DNA from: Allium sativum
Taxonomy: Eukaryota; Streptophyta; Magnoliopsida; Asparagales; Amaryllidaceae
Assembly: GCA_030737875.1 (NCBI GenBank)
Contig: CM060924.1
Coordinates: 145,632,197-145,696,196 of the forward strand
Direction: 5' to 3'
DNA: 64,000 nt
This document shows positions 46,439 to 56,844 of this stretch, one piece after another. The stretch's first letter is position 1; each line of letters starts with the position of its first letter. Under the pieces are notes generated by a model. It was not told where the DNA came from. It was given only the letters and a program-made list of their open reading frames with translations, and did no database searches. Both the position numbers and the translations under genes were made by a program.

Positions 46439-48867
46439 TGTAACGACCCGCATTTTACGTATCGTAGGATCATAGAATATTTATTTTATTCTTATACGAA
46501 GTCATATGGTCGTGTAACTTTGGGAAACAACTTTTGGCGTCATTTCTCACATTCACGATTTTTGATGAATTTTAAATTACCGTTTTACCCTTGGAGAATT
46601 TTGTTTCGCCTATAACTTTTGATTGGTAAGGAATTTTGACTTGAAACCACTTCCCTTGGAATTGGATGATGATTTTCCATTCTGTAGATTGGTCACATTA
46701 ATCAAATGGAATTACCCTTTGAGAGATATGGCTGAAATAAGGTTTGGAAGATGAAAAACAACATAACCGGCCTAATAGGGTGATTAGCAGCTAGGCCCAT
46801 AATGCATTTCGGGATTAGGGTTATGGGAGGGCTAAAAGGAGTTAAAGAATGATTCCTCTTCATGTTCTCATCCGTCACTAACATTCCTCTAATCCTAGTA
46901 ATGGCCTCCATCTTCTAAATCACTCATAAATCACCTTTTTATCGCTAATTAAGCGAAACTACATCAAATCAAGTCAAATTAGCATCAAATCAGAGAAACA
47001 CCTGCTGCTATACATAGGATTCCATGCCAAATCAGTGTAGTTTTCAGATCTATAATTTATTTGTGGCTAAGGTGAGTGATTTGCATGTTTTTACACTAAT
47101 TACGGCTAATTAGGAGTGGTTAGTGATAATTAGTGAAATTATGACTTAGAAAAATATGGAAAAATATGTAAAAATTCTAAAATATTATGTCACTGATAAA
47201 AATTTGGATTAAGTTTGCTAATCCTATTATTAGATATAGTTAAACATGGGAAGGGGAAAATCATGGTTTTGGGTATGTTTGATCCTAAATAGCACACATT
47301 ATTGATGTTTTGATGCTTGTGATTGATTACACATGTTATTATTGTAGTTTGGTACGTTCTATGGTTTCATAGTGAAGTTAGAATAGTTGAACACGCCGTC
47401 GCGTGGCGCAAACAGCTTACTGGAAAAGAAGTGCAGGAAAGCAGATCAGGTTAGGAACCCCGAACCGACTCGGCTCGTGAACTAGGCATCACGACATAGG
47501 AACCCCGAACCGACCCGGCTTGTGAACTAGGCATCACGACACGAACCCCATCTCTGACCTGCTCATGCTCCATATACAACGAGTTGCCGCTTGAGCCAAG
47601 AGGCCCGACCCGAACCGCTAGTCATGAACTAATGAGGAAGCACAACCTGGTAGAGGTGCACGATCCGACTCGACTCGTCATATGTATCCACGAACCGATC
47701 TGAAGGAAGTGCCACGAACTGAACCGGTGGAAACCCAACCCTGATCCGAAGAGCATGACCGAACTGAACCAGTGAGATGCCATGAACCGAACCACGAGCA
47801 GTTGCCTTTCTCGAACCGAATGAAGACCGAACCGAACCGGAGTAGACCAAAACCCGATTTGCAAAGGAAGTCCAAGTAGGAAGTTATTACTCAAGATCCA
47901 GATGAGAACCAATGAGTTAACTTCATGAGTTGGGCTTTGCTATGGGACGTGTGCAATGGGATTATCAGTATCTATAACTTTGGTTCACTATTGAAAGAGG
48001 AGTCATTCTATGGACCTGTGCAGTGGGATCGGAGGTTGTATGGAGTTGGACTCCATCAGGGCTCCAAAGGGAAAAGTGGTCGTAGTGATAGTTTTACGGA
48101 GTGGAACTCCGTCATAGCCCCAATAGTTCTGGTGATCAAAGTGGTGGATATTATATGCTTTACGCACTGAGTGAGAGAGTAAGAATGATTGCTATGTTTG
48201 ATGTTTGCCATCACTATGACACGCACACTCCAATTTTTACACTATATGTTAGTGTTACCTTATAGTATTGTACATCTTGTTATGTTAAATCTTTGGTTGC
48301 CGGTCCAGGTTCAGGTATGATTATTTATACCTGTTATTGCTTTATTTAGCTACATAGATTTGCTATCGCTCATACCATACTTTTTTCTGACCCAGAGTTT
48401 TATGTCTCTTCTTATTACTTTGGGTGATAATAAATGAGCAAACTAGAGATAGGTTAGGTGGTTATGCACGAGTAGCTGTCCGGAGACGAGCAAGAGGCTT
48501 CCACGTACTATTTACATATATTCTCCCTATGTTGTTGTTGGTCACTGCTTTGGGCATTAGTAGTGTACCTTTTCTATTTTGCTTTAGAGACAGTATTTTG
48601 TAGTTGTAATAATGGTTTGGATCATAAACAATATTTTGGATTCCACTGCTATGATGGTTTAGTTTTCAGCTTATGCACTATCTCGTCTGTTTCATGTCAA
48701 GTTATGTTATTGTTATATTTTATTCCATGCGCTATAAGATATACTACAGGTTCTTTGGTGATTCATAGCTTCAAACCCTTTTTCTTTTAACGATCGTTCC
48801 GTACTGGTCGGGCATTGGCGCAACGCATTTTGTAGGAATGTCGGCTGGTGCGGGGCGGGTCGTCACA
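46439..48867 (+). repeat. 3' LTR of element D (2429 bp)
   Basis: Starts tgtaacgacccgc and ends gggtcgtcaca. It is uninterrupted and serves as the template for recognising the insertions in the 5' LTR. It is homologous in reverse orientation to both LTRs of F. A ~43-bp unit is duplicated at 47452-47539. Open frames here (for example 47622-47912 minus, 47925-48170 plus) lack domains. Confidence 0.93.
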
Positions 48868-48872
48868 ATATC
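48868..48872. repeat. Target-site duplication of element D, right copy (ATATC)
   Basis: Exact match to 18739-18743. Confidence 0.93.
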
Positions 48873-49496
48873 ATTGCAAAAGAATTTTCAAGGATCTAGG
48901 CTTAGACGATGTGCATAAGAGGAGGCTGGATCGCGACAACTACAAGGGAATGCATTGCATTGGTGGAACAATATCACTGCTAATACTCGAGGAGGTTACT
49001 TGGGAAAACTTTCAGGAAGGACATAGATCTAGATTTTTTTCTAAGCATGCTCAATCTATGTTTCTTTGAAAGTTTGTTGAGTTAGTTCGGCGAGAGGTGA
49101 TGTACATGGTGTGGTATGTTGTTGGATTCGATGAGTTGTATCACTTGCTCGTAGAACAATCGACATTTCCTCTAATGGAATGTAAAGTTCATCAAGGGAT
49201 TGAGGCCTGATATTGCAAAGGTGACGATACCATATCTAAGAGTTCCTAATGATATTGTTGTGGAAATGGTTGTTTGTAACAAGGAGCTTATAGCTGATAA
49301 TGAAAAACCCTCCAGGAACCCAATTTTCTAGGATAAAAGGAGGGAATTCATTAAAGGGAAGAAGACTTAAAAGAGAGGAATGGTCAAGAAGAGCAAAGCC
49401 AATGTTGTTTTATTCCAATGCGATCAGAAGGGGGGCTATGCCAACGAATGCCAATCGGGTGTTACCAAGAAGGAAGAAGTAAAGTAGGGTGTTAGA
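48873..49496 (+). pseudogene. gag: Gag of element E, continued
   Basis: Resumes after D. FKDLGLDDVHKRRLDRD corresponds to EDLGIDDVMKRKLASRQ of D's gag, and in a shifted frame GNALHWWNNITANTRGGY corresponds to the MNWWNAIKAA region. Further on are FVELVRREVMY and, near 49408-49460, a knuckle-like FQCDQKGGYANECQ, with a second start CYNC near 49497. Several frameshifts and stops. E's protease and RT do not appear; the sequence runs into LTR C. Confidence 0.7.
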
Positions 49497-49600
49497 TGTT
49501 ACAATTGTGCAACCATGTTTCAGCAATTTCACTTGGTCGGTTACCAATTCTGCTGGACAACCAGGACGAAAATCATGCGCTATATTCACAGCTTCTCTCC

Positions 49601-49610
49601 CTATATAAAC
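49601..49610 (+). promoter_or_regulatory. TATA box of LTR C
   Basis: CTATATAAAC followed by gcagct, aligning with ATTATAAATACAGCT in B. Confidence 0.6.
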
Positions 49611-49884
49611 GCAGCTAGTATAACATAATTCCATACTTCCTTCTTCTCATAATCAAACATTCTATTTCTTTCTGAAATACCCAGTACTTTAGTAAATCTA
49701 TTAAAATCAAATAATCAATGAAATAAACCCATATATATAAATAGACAGTGCCCTCAAAACCACTATACCCTTGCAAAAATGAAACTCCTCGTTCCCTTCT
49801 TGTTCAAACGGCGAACGCTTGAACTGGTCTTAGCCTGAGCAGCGGGGCAGGTTTACGTGATGGATCTGTCATGGAGAAGTTAGG

Positions 49885-52111
49885 TGTGACGGCCTGCTCG
49901 GACCAGCCGACATTCCTACGAAATGCGTTGTGCTAATGCTCGACTAGCATGGGACGGTTGTCAAAAGAAAGGGATTTGAAACTATGAATCGTCAAGAACC
50001 TGTAGTATATCTCATAGCGCATGGGATAAAATATAATAATAACATACTTGATATAAAATAGGGGAGACAGTACATAAGCTGAAAACTAAACCATAATCAT
50101 CAGAGTAGCGGAATCCAAAGTACAGCTTATGATCCAAACCACTATTACAACTTCAAAATTATCTCTATAGAAAAATAGAAAAGGTGCACTACTAATGCCC
50201 AAAGCAGAGACCTGCAACAGCACAGGGAGAATATATGTATATAGTATGTGGAAGCCTCATGCTCGTCTCCGAAAGCTACTCGCGCATCAGCCCATAACCT
50301 ACCTCTAGCCTGCTCGTTTAGGAGAACCCAAAGTAATAAGAAGAGGCATAAAACTCTAGGTCAGGCGGAAGTCTGGTATGAGCGATAGCAACAAAATAAA
50401 GCAATAACAGGTATAAATAATCATATCTGAACCGGGACCTGCAACCAAAGAGTTAGCACCACAAGATGTACAGTACTCTAAGATAAACACTAACATAGAG
50501 CGTAAAATAGGAGTGTGCATGTCATGGTGATAGCAAACAACAAACATAGCAAACAACAAACATAGCAAACATCCTCACATCTCTCACTCAGTGCGTAAAG
50601 TATACGATATCCACTGCTTTGATCACCAAATCCATTAGGGCCATGATGGGTCCATGCCCTTCTGGATTCCGTGCAACTAATTGCCATAACCATGCCCTTC
50701 TGATTTATAGCCAATAACCCTTCCCAGTCCATGCATCCTCTAACTCTGGGATACGGGCCAACCAGTCCATACATCCTCTAGCTCTGGTTTGTCTACATGC
50801 CTCCTCTCTCATTTGTAAACCAAAGCTGTAAATATCGATAACTCCTTTGCACACGTCCCGCAGCAAAGCTGTTAGGGTATCCTTCCTAATTTGGATCGGA
50901 TCTCACCCTCCTTAACCGGCTCGCCATCCTATGGCTCGGCCCCCGAGGGATCGTGATCCTCTGGTTGCCCCCATACTTCGCGGCGCTCCTTCTGGTCGGT
51001 TTGTGACCCTTTCGTGGTGGAGATTCGTGACCCTCTCCTGGTGGCAGTTCGCGACCCTCTCCTGGTGGCGGTTCGTGACCCCTACCCCCTTCAGGAACCG
51101 AATTTCTGTAGTTTTTTCCTATGAGCTAATTTCGCCAAACGACGCCGTTTTTAACCATTATAACCTTCCTATGACATCACAAAACATACCAAACAGCAGT
51201 AACAACGTATGGAATCAATCAGAAGCATTAAAACGTCAATCACATGAAAACTTTAAATCAAACGTACCCAAAAGCATGATTTTCCCCTTAATCCCCTTAA
51301 CCATGTTTTAACTATATGATTAGCAAACTTAATTCAAATTAAACCAAAATTTCACCAGTGACATAAAATAATATTTTATAATTTCTACATATTTTTCCAG
51401 ATTCATATAATGTACAATTTCGCTAATTCCCTAATCAGCCGTAATTAGTAAATAAACATGCAAATCATTTACCTTAGCCACAAATGAAATCTTAGATCTC
51501 AAACTTTACTGCTATGGCATAGATCTCTATGTATTTAAGTAGCCCCAACTCTACTTTGATGCTAACTTGATTTGTGTAGATTTGGTAAATTGTTGAGTAG
51601 AAAGCGATTAGGAAGAGATTAGAATGAGATTTGGAAGGTGGAGGCCATTACTAGGGTTCAAGAAATGTTTATGGCAGCTGGAAAACTAAATGGAGATGGT
51701 TCTCCAACTCATTTCAGCCCTCCCGTAACCCTAATCCCGAAATGGGTTACGGGCCTAGCCGCTAATCACCCTACTAAGCCCAGTTATGCTGTTTTTCATC
51801 TTCCAAACTTTATTTCAGCCATATCTCCTAAATAGTAAGTCCGTTTGATTAGATTGACCCCTCCACGAAAATATAAACAATAATCCGAATCCAATGGAAG
51901 TCGTTTCAGGTCAAAACTCCTTACCAATCAAAAGTTATAGGCAAAATAAGATTCTCCAGGGGTAACATGGTCATCTAAAAATCGGAAAAAATCATGAACA
52001 TGGGAAATGACCCCAATAGTCGTTCCCCAAAGTTACAAGACCATACGACTTCGTATGAGAATGAAATAAATATTCTACGATCCTCCGATGCGTAAAATGC
52101 GGGTCGTTACA
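49885..52111 (-). repeat. 3' LTR of element F (2227 bp)
   Basis: Plus strand starts tgtgacggcctgctcgg and ends gcgggtcgttaca. It has three 24-bp units (ttcgtgaccctctcctggtg, then gcgg) at 50999-51083, which translate as RFVTLSWW repeats. Confidence 0.92.
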
Positions 52112-52126
52112 CTCTCCCCCCTTAAG
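52112..52126 (-). promoter_or_regulatory. Polypurine tract of element F
   Basis: Minus strand cttaaggggggagag abuts the 3' LTR. Confidence 0.9.
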
Positions 52127-52269
52127 AAATTTCACCCCTGAAATTCCTTAACTAAGAAAACAGCCAAAAGATCCTGCATGCCTATCAACCGTTTGCAACA
52201 ATCAAACATGCATAATAAACACAACAAGCCTATCCTAGCATGCGGAATAACTACATCGCGATTAAAACC

Positions 52270-52775
52270 TTACCAAGTAAAGAGCTCTTGATATGGCTTC
52301 CTTATGTTCTCCTCGGTATCCCAAGTGCAGTCACTCTCATTATCACCCCATTGGACCTTAACCAGTTTCACCGTCTTCCTCCAAATTTGCTTCGTATCGT
52401 GTTCGACAATACGAATCGGTCTGCAAGTTTCAACTGCCTCGGGTTCTACCTCGATATCATCCATCTGATCGAGTGAGATAGTCAAATCAGAGTCATGCAC
52501 GAACTTCCTTAACTGAGAAACATGAAATACGTCGTGCACTCCCTTCATCTTGTCAGGCAGTCCGACTTTATATGTTAAATTCCCAACTTTTCAAAAAATG
52601 GGAATGGACCAACAAATCTTGGTGCCAATTTATCTCTCCTACCAAACCGAATCACATTTTTCAATGTATAATTCTTGACGATTACCAAGTAGCCAATAGA
52701 GAATTTCAAATTTCTTCGTCTTTTATTAGCATAACTCTTCTGTCTATCATGGGTATCCTTCACTCTCTATTAAAT
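52270..52775 (-). pseudogene. GPY/F region and chromodomain, element F
   Basis: The upstream frame (52763-52575) holds KSYANKRRRNLKFSIGYLV and RFGRRDKLAPRFVGPFPFF. A frameshift follows, then 52548-52270 reads GVHDVFHVSQLRKFVHDSDL, RPIRIVEHDTKQIWRKTVKL, and the chromodomain core VKVQWGDNESDCTWDTEENI to ELFTW. The chromodomain itself is open and complete, better than in D or Element 1. Confidence 0.88.
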
Positions 52776-52779
52776 AACC

Positions 52780-53620
52780 GTGATGTTATCTGAAGTTTCT
52801 GTTATTACATCTGGCATAAGCACAAATATCTCACCGGTCTCCAACCAACATGATGGTGAGTTGCATGGTCTTCCATACAAAGCTTCAAATGGAGCCATAC
52901 CAATACTGTACTAGTAACTATTATTATATTCAAACTCAACCAGATGCAAATCGTCATCCCATGAACCTCCAAAATCCAATATACAAGCTCTCAGGAGATC
53001 CTCTAATACACGATTCACCCTCTCTGTTTGACCGTCGGTTTGGGGATGGTATGCGGTATTGAGATGTAATTCTGACCCTAAAGCCTCTTGTAAGCTCTTC
53101 CAAAACCCACTAGTAAATAATGGATCTCGGTCACTCACGATACCTTTGGGTACTCCATGAAATCTCACTACCCACTTCACATACAACACTGCTAATTAGC
53201 TGCCATTCTATTCGACTTGACGGGTATAAACCTTGAACTTTTGGTCAATCGATCCACAATCACCCAAATACTATCATAACCCAATCTAGTCCTTGGCAAA
53301 CCATTAATGAAATCCTTTGAGACTTGTTCCCATTTCCATTTGGGAATTTCCAATAGTTGTAACAAACCACTTGGCTTCTTTTGCTCGGCTTTAACTAACT
53401 GGCAATTCATGCACTTGGATATAAACTTCCCAACATCTCTCTTCATCCCTTCCCAGTAGTAGGTCTTCTTCATGTCTCGATACATTTTGTTACCACGGTG
53501 ATGTATAATAAGTTTTGAGTGATGGCATTCTCTAAGCACTTCATTTCTCAATCCATTCACGTTGGGTACAACCAGCCTCTTATTCTTTCGAATCATCTCG
53601 ATCAACTCCGTACTTATTTG
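52780..53620 (-). pseudogene. int: Integrase, element F
   Basis: 53605-53192 covers the zinc finger (HHSKLIIHHRG, then CMNCQ) and the first part of the core with Asp in VSKDFINGLPRTR. A stop and frameshift occur near 53195. 53189-52911 continues with [20 protein letters not shown] and [19 protein letters not shown], so all three catalytic acids are present. It ends at a stop after VEFEYNNSY. The remaining core continues in other frames to about 52780 (LYGRPCNSPSCW). Confidence 0.88.
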
Positions 53621-54260
53621 TTGCCTCGCCGTCGATACCTATCTCTATCTCGGAGAAGGTTTCCAATAGATTAGGATCGTCCCTCTAACTAGAACCAATC
53701 TGCTCAATTAAAGTCTGTCTGGTCGTCAAACTTGCTAACATTTCTGGATCCAATTCATGCTTAGGTCTGAAATCATATCCCGTGATATACTCCAGTTGTT
53801 TCCATTCCAGAAACATAGCACCCAAATTGGCATGTCTCCTACTCAATTCATCAGCTACTACATTGCCCTTCCCTGGTGTATATGCGATATTGAAATCATA
53901 GGAAGCCAAGAATTCTAACCATCTCTACTGACGAAGATTTAAATCATTTTGAAAGAAAATATACTTTAATGACTTGTGATTGGTAAACAACTCGAATATT
54001 TCTCCTAAGAGGTAATGTATCTACTTCTTTAACGCGAACACGATCATTGCCAATTCTAAATCATGGGTAGGATACCTTTTCTCATGCGGTTTCAGTTGCC
54101 GACTTGCATAAGCTACAACCCTACCTCCTTGCATTAGTACAGCACCTAGTCTGGCACCACAGGCATTCGTGTATACTATCATCTCTACATTCCCTTTAGG
54201 AATAACTAACACTGGTGCACACGTCAACCTTTCCTTTAGGATCTGAAATGCGTTTCATGC
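53621..54260 (-). pseudogene. RNase H, element F
   Basis: 54227-54021 reads [20 protein letters not shown], with Asn for the usual first catalytic Asp of the Y(T/S)DAS motif, then [20 protein letters not shown] and [12 protein letters not shown], stopping in what should be the HYL motif. 53909-53685 carries [20 protein letters not shown] and the linker to integrase. Probably inactive. Confidence 0.87.
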
Positions 54261-54990
54261 CTTCCGTCCTAGACGAAAGCTTGATTCTTCTTGGTCAACT
54301 GAGTTAATGGTGCTTCTATCTTGGAGAAGTCTTGGATAAACTTACGATAATATCTAGCTAATCCCAAGAAAATTCTCACGTTTGTTGCATTCTGGGGCGT
54401 AAACCAATCTTGCACCGTAGCAACTTTCGTAGGATCCACGGCAACACCATTCTCTGAAACAACATGGCCCAAGAGCCTCACTTCCCTCCTCCAGAAGTGA
54501 CACTTAGAAAATTTCGCTTTCAATTAGTGTTTCTCAACGCTTCCATCACTGACCTCAAATTTTCCTTGTGTTCTTCATCTCTCCTTGAGTAAACTAAGAT
54601 ATCATATACGAACACAAGAACAAACTTATTCAATTGATCTTTGAAAATCCTATTCATAAGATCCACAAAATATGCAGGTGCATTGGTCAACCCGAATGGC
54701 ATGACCAACCACTCATAAAATGCAGACAGCGTCCGAAATGTCGTTTTAGGTACACTCTCAGCTGCTACTCGAAGCTGATGAAAACCAGTCGCGGGATCCA
54801 ACTGGTAAAATACTCTTACTCCATTCAGTTGATCAAACAAATCATCTACCTATGGAAGAGGGTGCTTACTCTTCCTAGTCACCTTGTTCAACTCGTTGTA
54901 ATCCACACATAAGCGAAGGGAACCATCGGCCTTGTAGCAAACACAACTGGAGCTCGCCACTCGGAAACCCTTCTTTGGATAAATCCCTTC
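54261..54990 (-). pseudogene. Reverse transcriptase, element F
   Basis: Reads [40 protein letters not shown] and [17 protein letters not shown]. The active site reads FVYDILVYS where the family has F-V/I-D-D: the first catalytic Asp is Tyr. A short frameshift follows near 54522, then [34 protein letters not shown] and [20 protein letters not shown] (thumb and connection). Upstream, sequence toward 54990 has the [14 protein letters not shown] entry. It is the most complete RT in the window but cannot be active. Confidence 0.9.
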
Positions 54991-54991
54991 T

Positions 54992-55625
54992 TCAAAAGGT
55001 CCCCACTTGCACCTCAAGCTCTCGCTGCTCCCTTGGCGCCATACGACGAAGTGGCATCGCTATAGGTCTGGCATCTTTCACTAAACCAATTCGAAATTCG
55101 ATCTCTCGATGTGGTGGTAGTCCGGTCACTTCCCCGAAGATGTCCGGATACTCGCCAGCAATAAGCACATCTGATAACTCATCATGCGGGATGTCGAGGG
55201 AATTTAGAAAACAAGACATCACCCCATCACTAGTTAGGCAACCCAATACAACCCTCCGCCCATCATCCGCTCTGATGGTCACCGAAGACCCCTCACAGTC
55301 TACCACCACGCCCATAACTTTGGAGCCAATCGACTCCCAAAATAATGTCAAACCCACTCAATCCTAAAACAAAGTAATCGCAAGAAAACATACATCCATG
55401 ACTCGAAAAGACCAAATTACGGCAAATCATACTAAGGCTAGTCGAACCACCGATCAGGTTTGTCACAACTAAAGGTCTATCGACAAGCTTGGGTTCCAAT
55501 TCCAACCTATCTACCACGTTACTGGATACGAAGGAATAGGAAGCTCCGGTATCAAACAAAACTTGAACAAGAACATCATAAATGGAAAGCATACCTTGAA
55601 TAACAACACCTTTCCCCTCTATGAC
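54992..55625 (-). pseudogene. Aspartic protease and linker, element F
   Basis: 55592-55293 reads VLVQVLFDTGASYSFVSSNV, with an intact DTGA active site, then LELEPKLVDRPLVVTNLIGG and GFDIILGVDWLQS. It frameshifts near 55330 into GVVVDCEGSSVTIRADDGRR, DVLIAGEYPDIFGEVTGLPP and [20 protein letters not shown] toward RT. The protease core itself looks undamaged. Confidence 0.88.
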
Positions 55626-55639
55626 GTAGTTAGGGCATT

Positions 55640-56639
55640 CAGTGAAGAAGGAACAACGTTGATAGCATATGCTTTCACGATATGCTTCTCCTTAGGTGGT
55701 TGCGGACATTCATTCTTAAAATGTCCCACTTGGTCATAGTTGAAGCACTTCCTTTCCCCCTTCTTTGCTTGACAATCTTTGATACAGGGGCCCTTCTTGG
55801 GGCAACCAAAGCACTGGACCTCTTTCTTTTTTTTTCTTTTTTTTTTTGACCATCCTTAGTCTAGTCCTGTTTCCTCTTATTCTGGGAATTATTCTTGCCT
55901 CCACTGCTTGCCTGCAGCTTTGGATCCTCTATAGATGTAATAGCAAACTCGGTCTTCGACTTAGGGTAAAGGCTCTCCGATCTCAATGCCTTCCCCATAA
56001 TAGATTCGAATGTCTCATGGATATGGTTTATAAGTCTTTTCTCCCAAGTACCCATCTAGGCCAGTTATGAACTTCTCATTCTTATTCTCGACAGTATCGA
56101 TAAGAGATAATCCATATTTCAATAAGGTAACAAATTCAGCAATATACTCCGAGACTGCCCTACTATTCTGCCTAAGTTCCAAAAACTTCCTAAACAATTT
56201 TTATTTCTGAGCAACTGGAATAAACTTATCACTGAATTGGGTCTTGAACTGATTTCACGTACTTTGATCCTCAGGAGTAGCCGCTTTGATAGCATTCCAC
56301 CAATTCATTGCTCGTCCTTGAAGTTGATGCGATGCTAGCTTTCTCTTCATTGAATCGGTGATTCCAAATCCTAAAAGATGCGCTTATAAATATCCAGCCA
56401 ATCTTGAACTTCCGTTGCCGATTCCGTTCCGTGGAACGACTTTCCACCAAGATTAATATAATCCTTGCTAAGCTTGGCGAAATTGGCTCTAGGCGCCTGC
56501 ACCGCTGCACCACCATCATTAGCAGCATTAGGAACTGCTCCCTAAGCATCCCTCTCATGAAGATAGTAAACACCGCCCTATTACCAGGGACATTCCCATT
56601 GTTGTCCCTTGAACCTGTACCAATCGTATATCGGCTCAT
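55640..56639 (-). pseudogene. gag: Gag of element F
   Basis: ATG at 56639 (MSRYTIGTGSRDNNGNVPGN), preceded on the minus strand by tttttctctttacag and the same eight bases as in D. Capsid pieces are spread over frames: FRKFLELRQNSRAVSEYIAE (56190-56100) and INHIHETFESIMGKALRSES (56040-55970). A T-run at 55827-55849 (lysines) marks a frameshift. Knuckle 1 is CFGCPKKGPCIKDC (Pro for His); knuckle 2 is CFNYDQVGHFKNEC (Tyr for the second Cys). Both knuckles are damaged. Confidence 0.85.
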
Positions 56640-56830
56640 CGTTCAATCTGTAAAGAGAAAAACGATTAACCATCTCCTTAGTGGTGACCGTGCAGTGCGA
56701 CTTCATCCTTAGATATACTAATAGTATATATATATAGTTTTTGAAAACCAAAATATCACAAATATGCGCTCTCATATACGTATACTATCTCTCCCTAATG
56801 TCTTCCCCTAGGTTAAACTAAGAAACCTAG

Positions 56831-56842
56831 GCTCTGATACTA
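56831..56842 (-). promoter_or_regulatory. Primer binding site of element F (variant)
   Basis: Minus strand tagtatcagagc followed by ctaggtttc, two bases from the 5' LTR. One base off the initiator Met complement. Confidence 0.8.
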
Positions 56843-56844
56843 AG

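Larger units (their letters stand above)
18744..48867 (+). mobile_element. Element D: Ty3/gypsy chromovirus whose 5' LTR carries three nested insertions
   Basis: D without its insertions is about 8.7 kb: a 5' LTR in four pieces, a 3877-bp interior and an intact-length 3' LTR (46439-48867). Each break in the 5' LTR matches a continuous stretch of the 3' LTR, and each insertion has its own target duplication, so the nesting is well supported. Gag, protease, partial RNase H, integrase and chromodomain are present but broken; RT is almost entirely lost. The LTR copies differ at roughly one base in ten, so D is old. Confidence 0.93.

Noticed and set aside
47622..47912. Minus-strand frames in D's 3' LTR similar to 23063-23380
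   Set aside because: The similarity is simply the two LTR copies of D; neither frame has a domain or stays intact between copies.
51000..51311. RFVTLSWW repeat frame
   Set aside because: A 24-bp tandem repeat in F's LTR stays open because 24 is a multiple of three.
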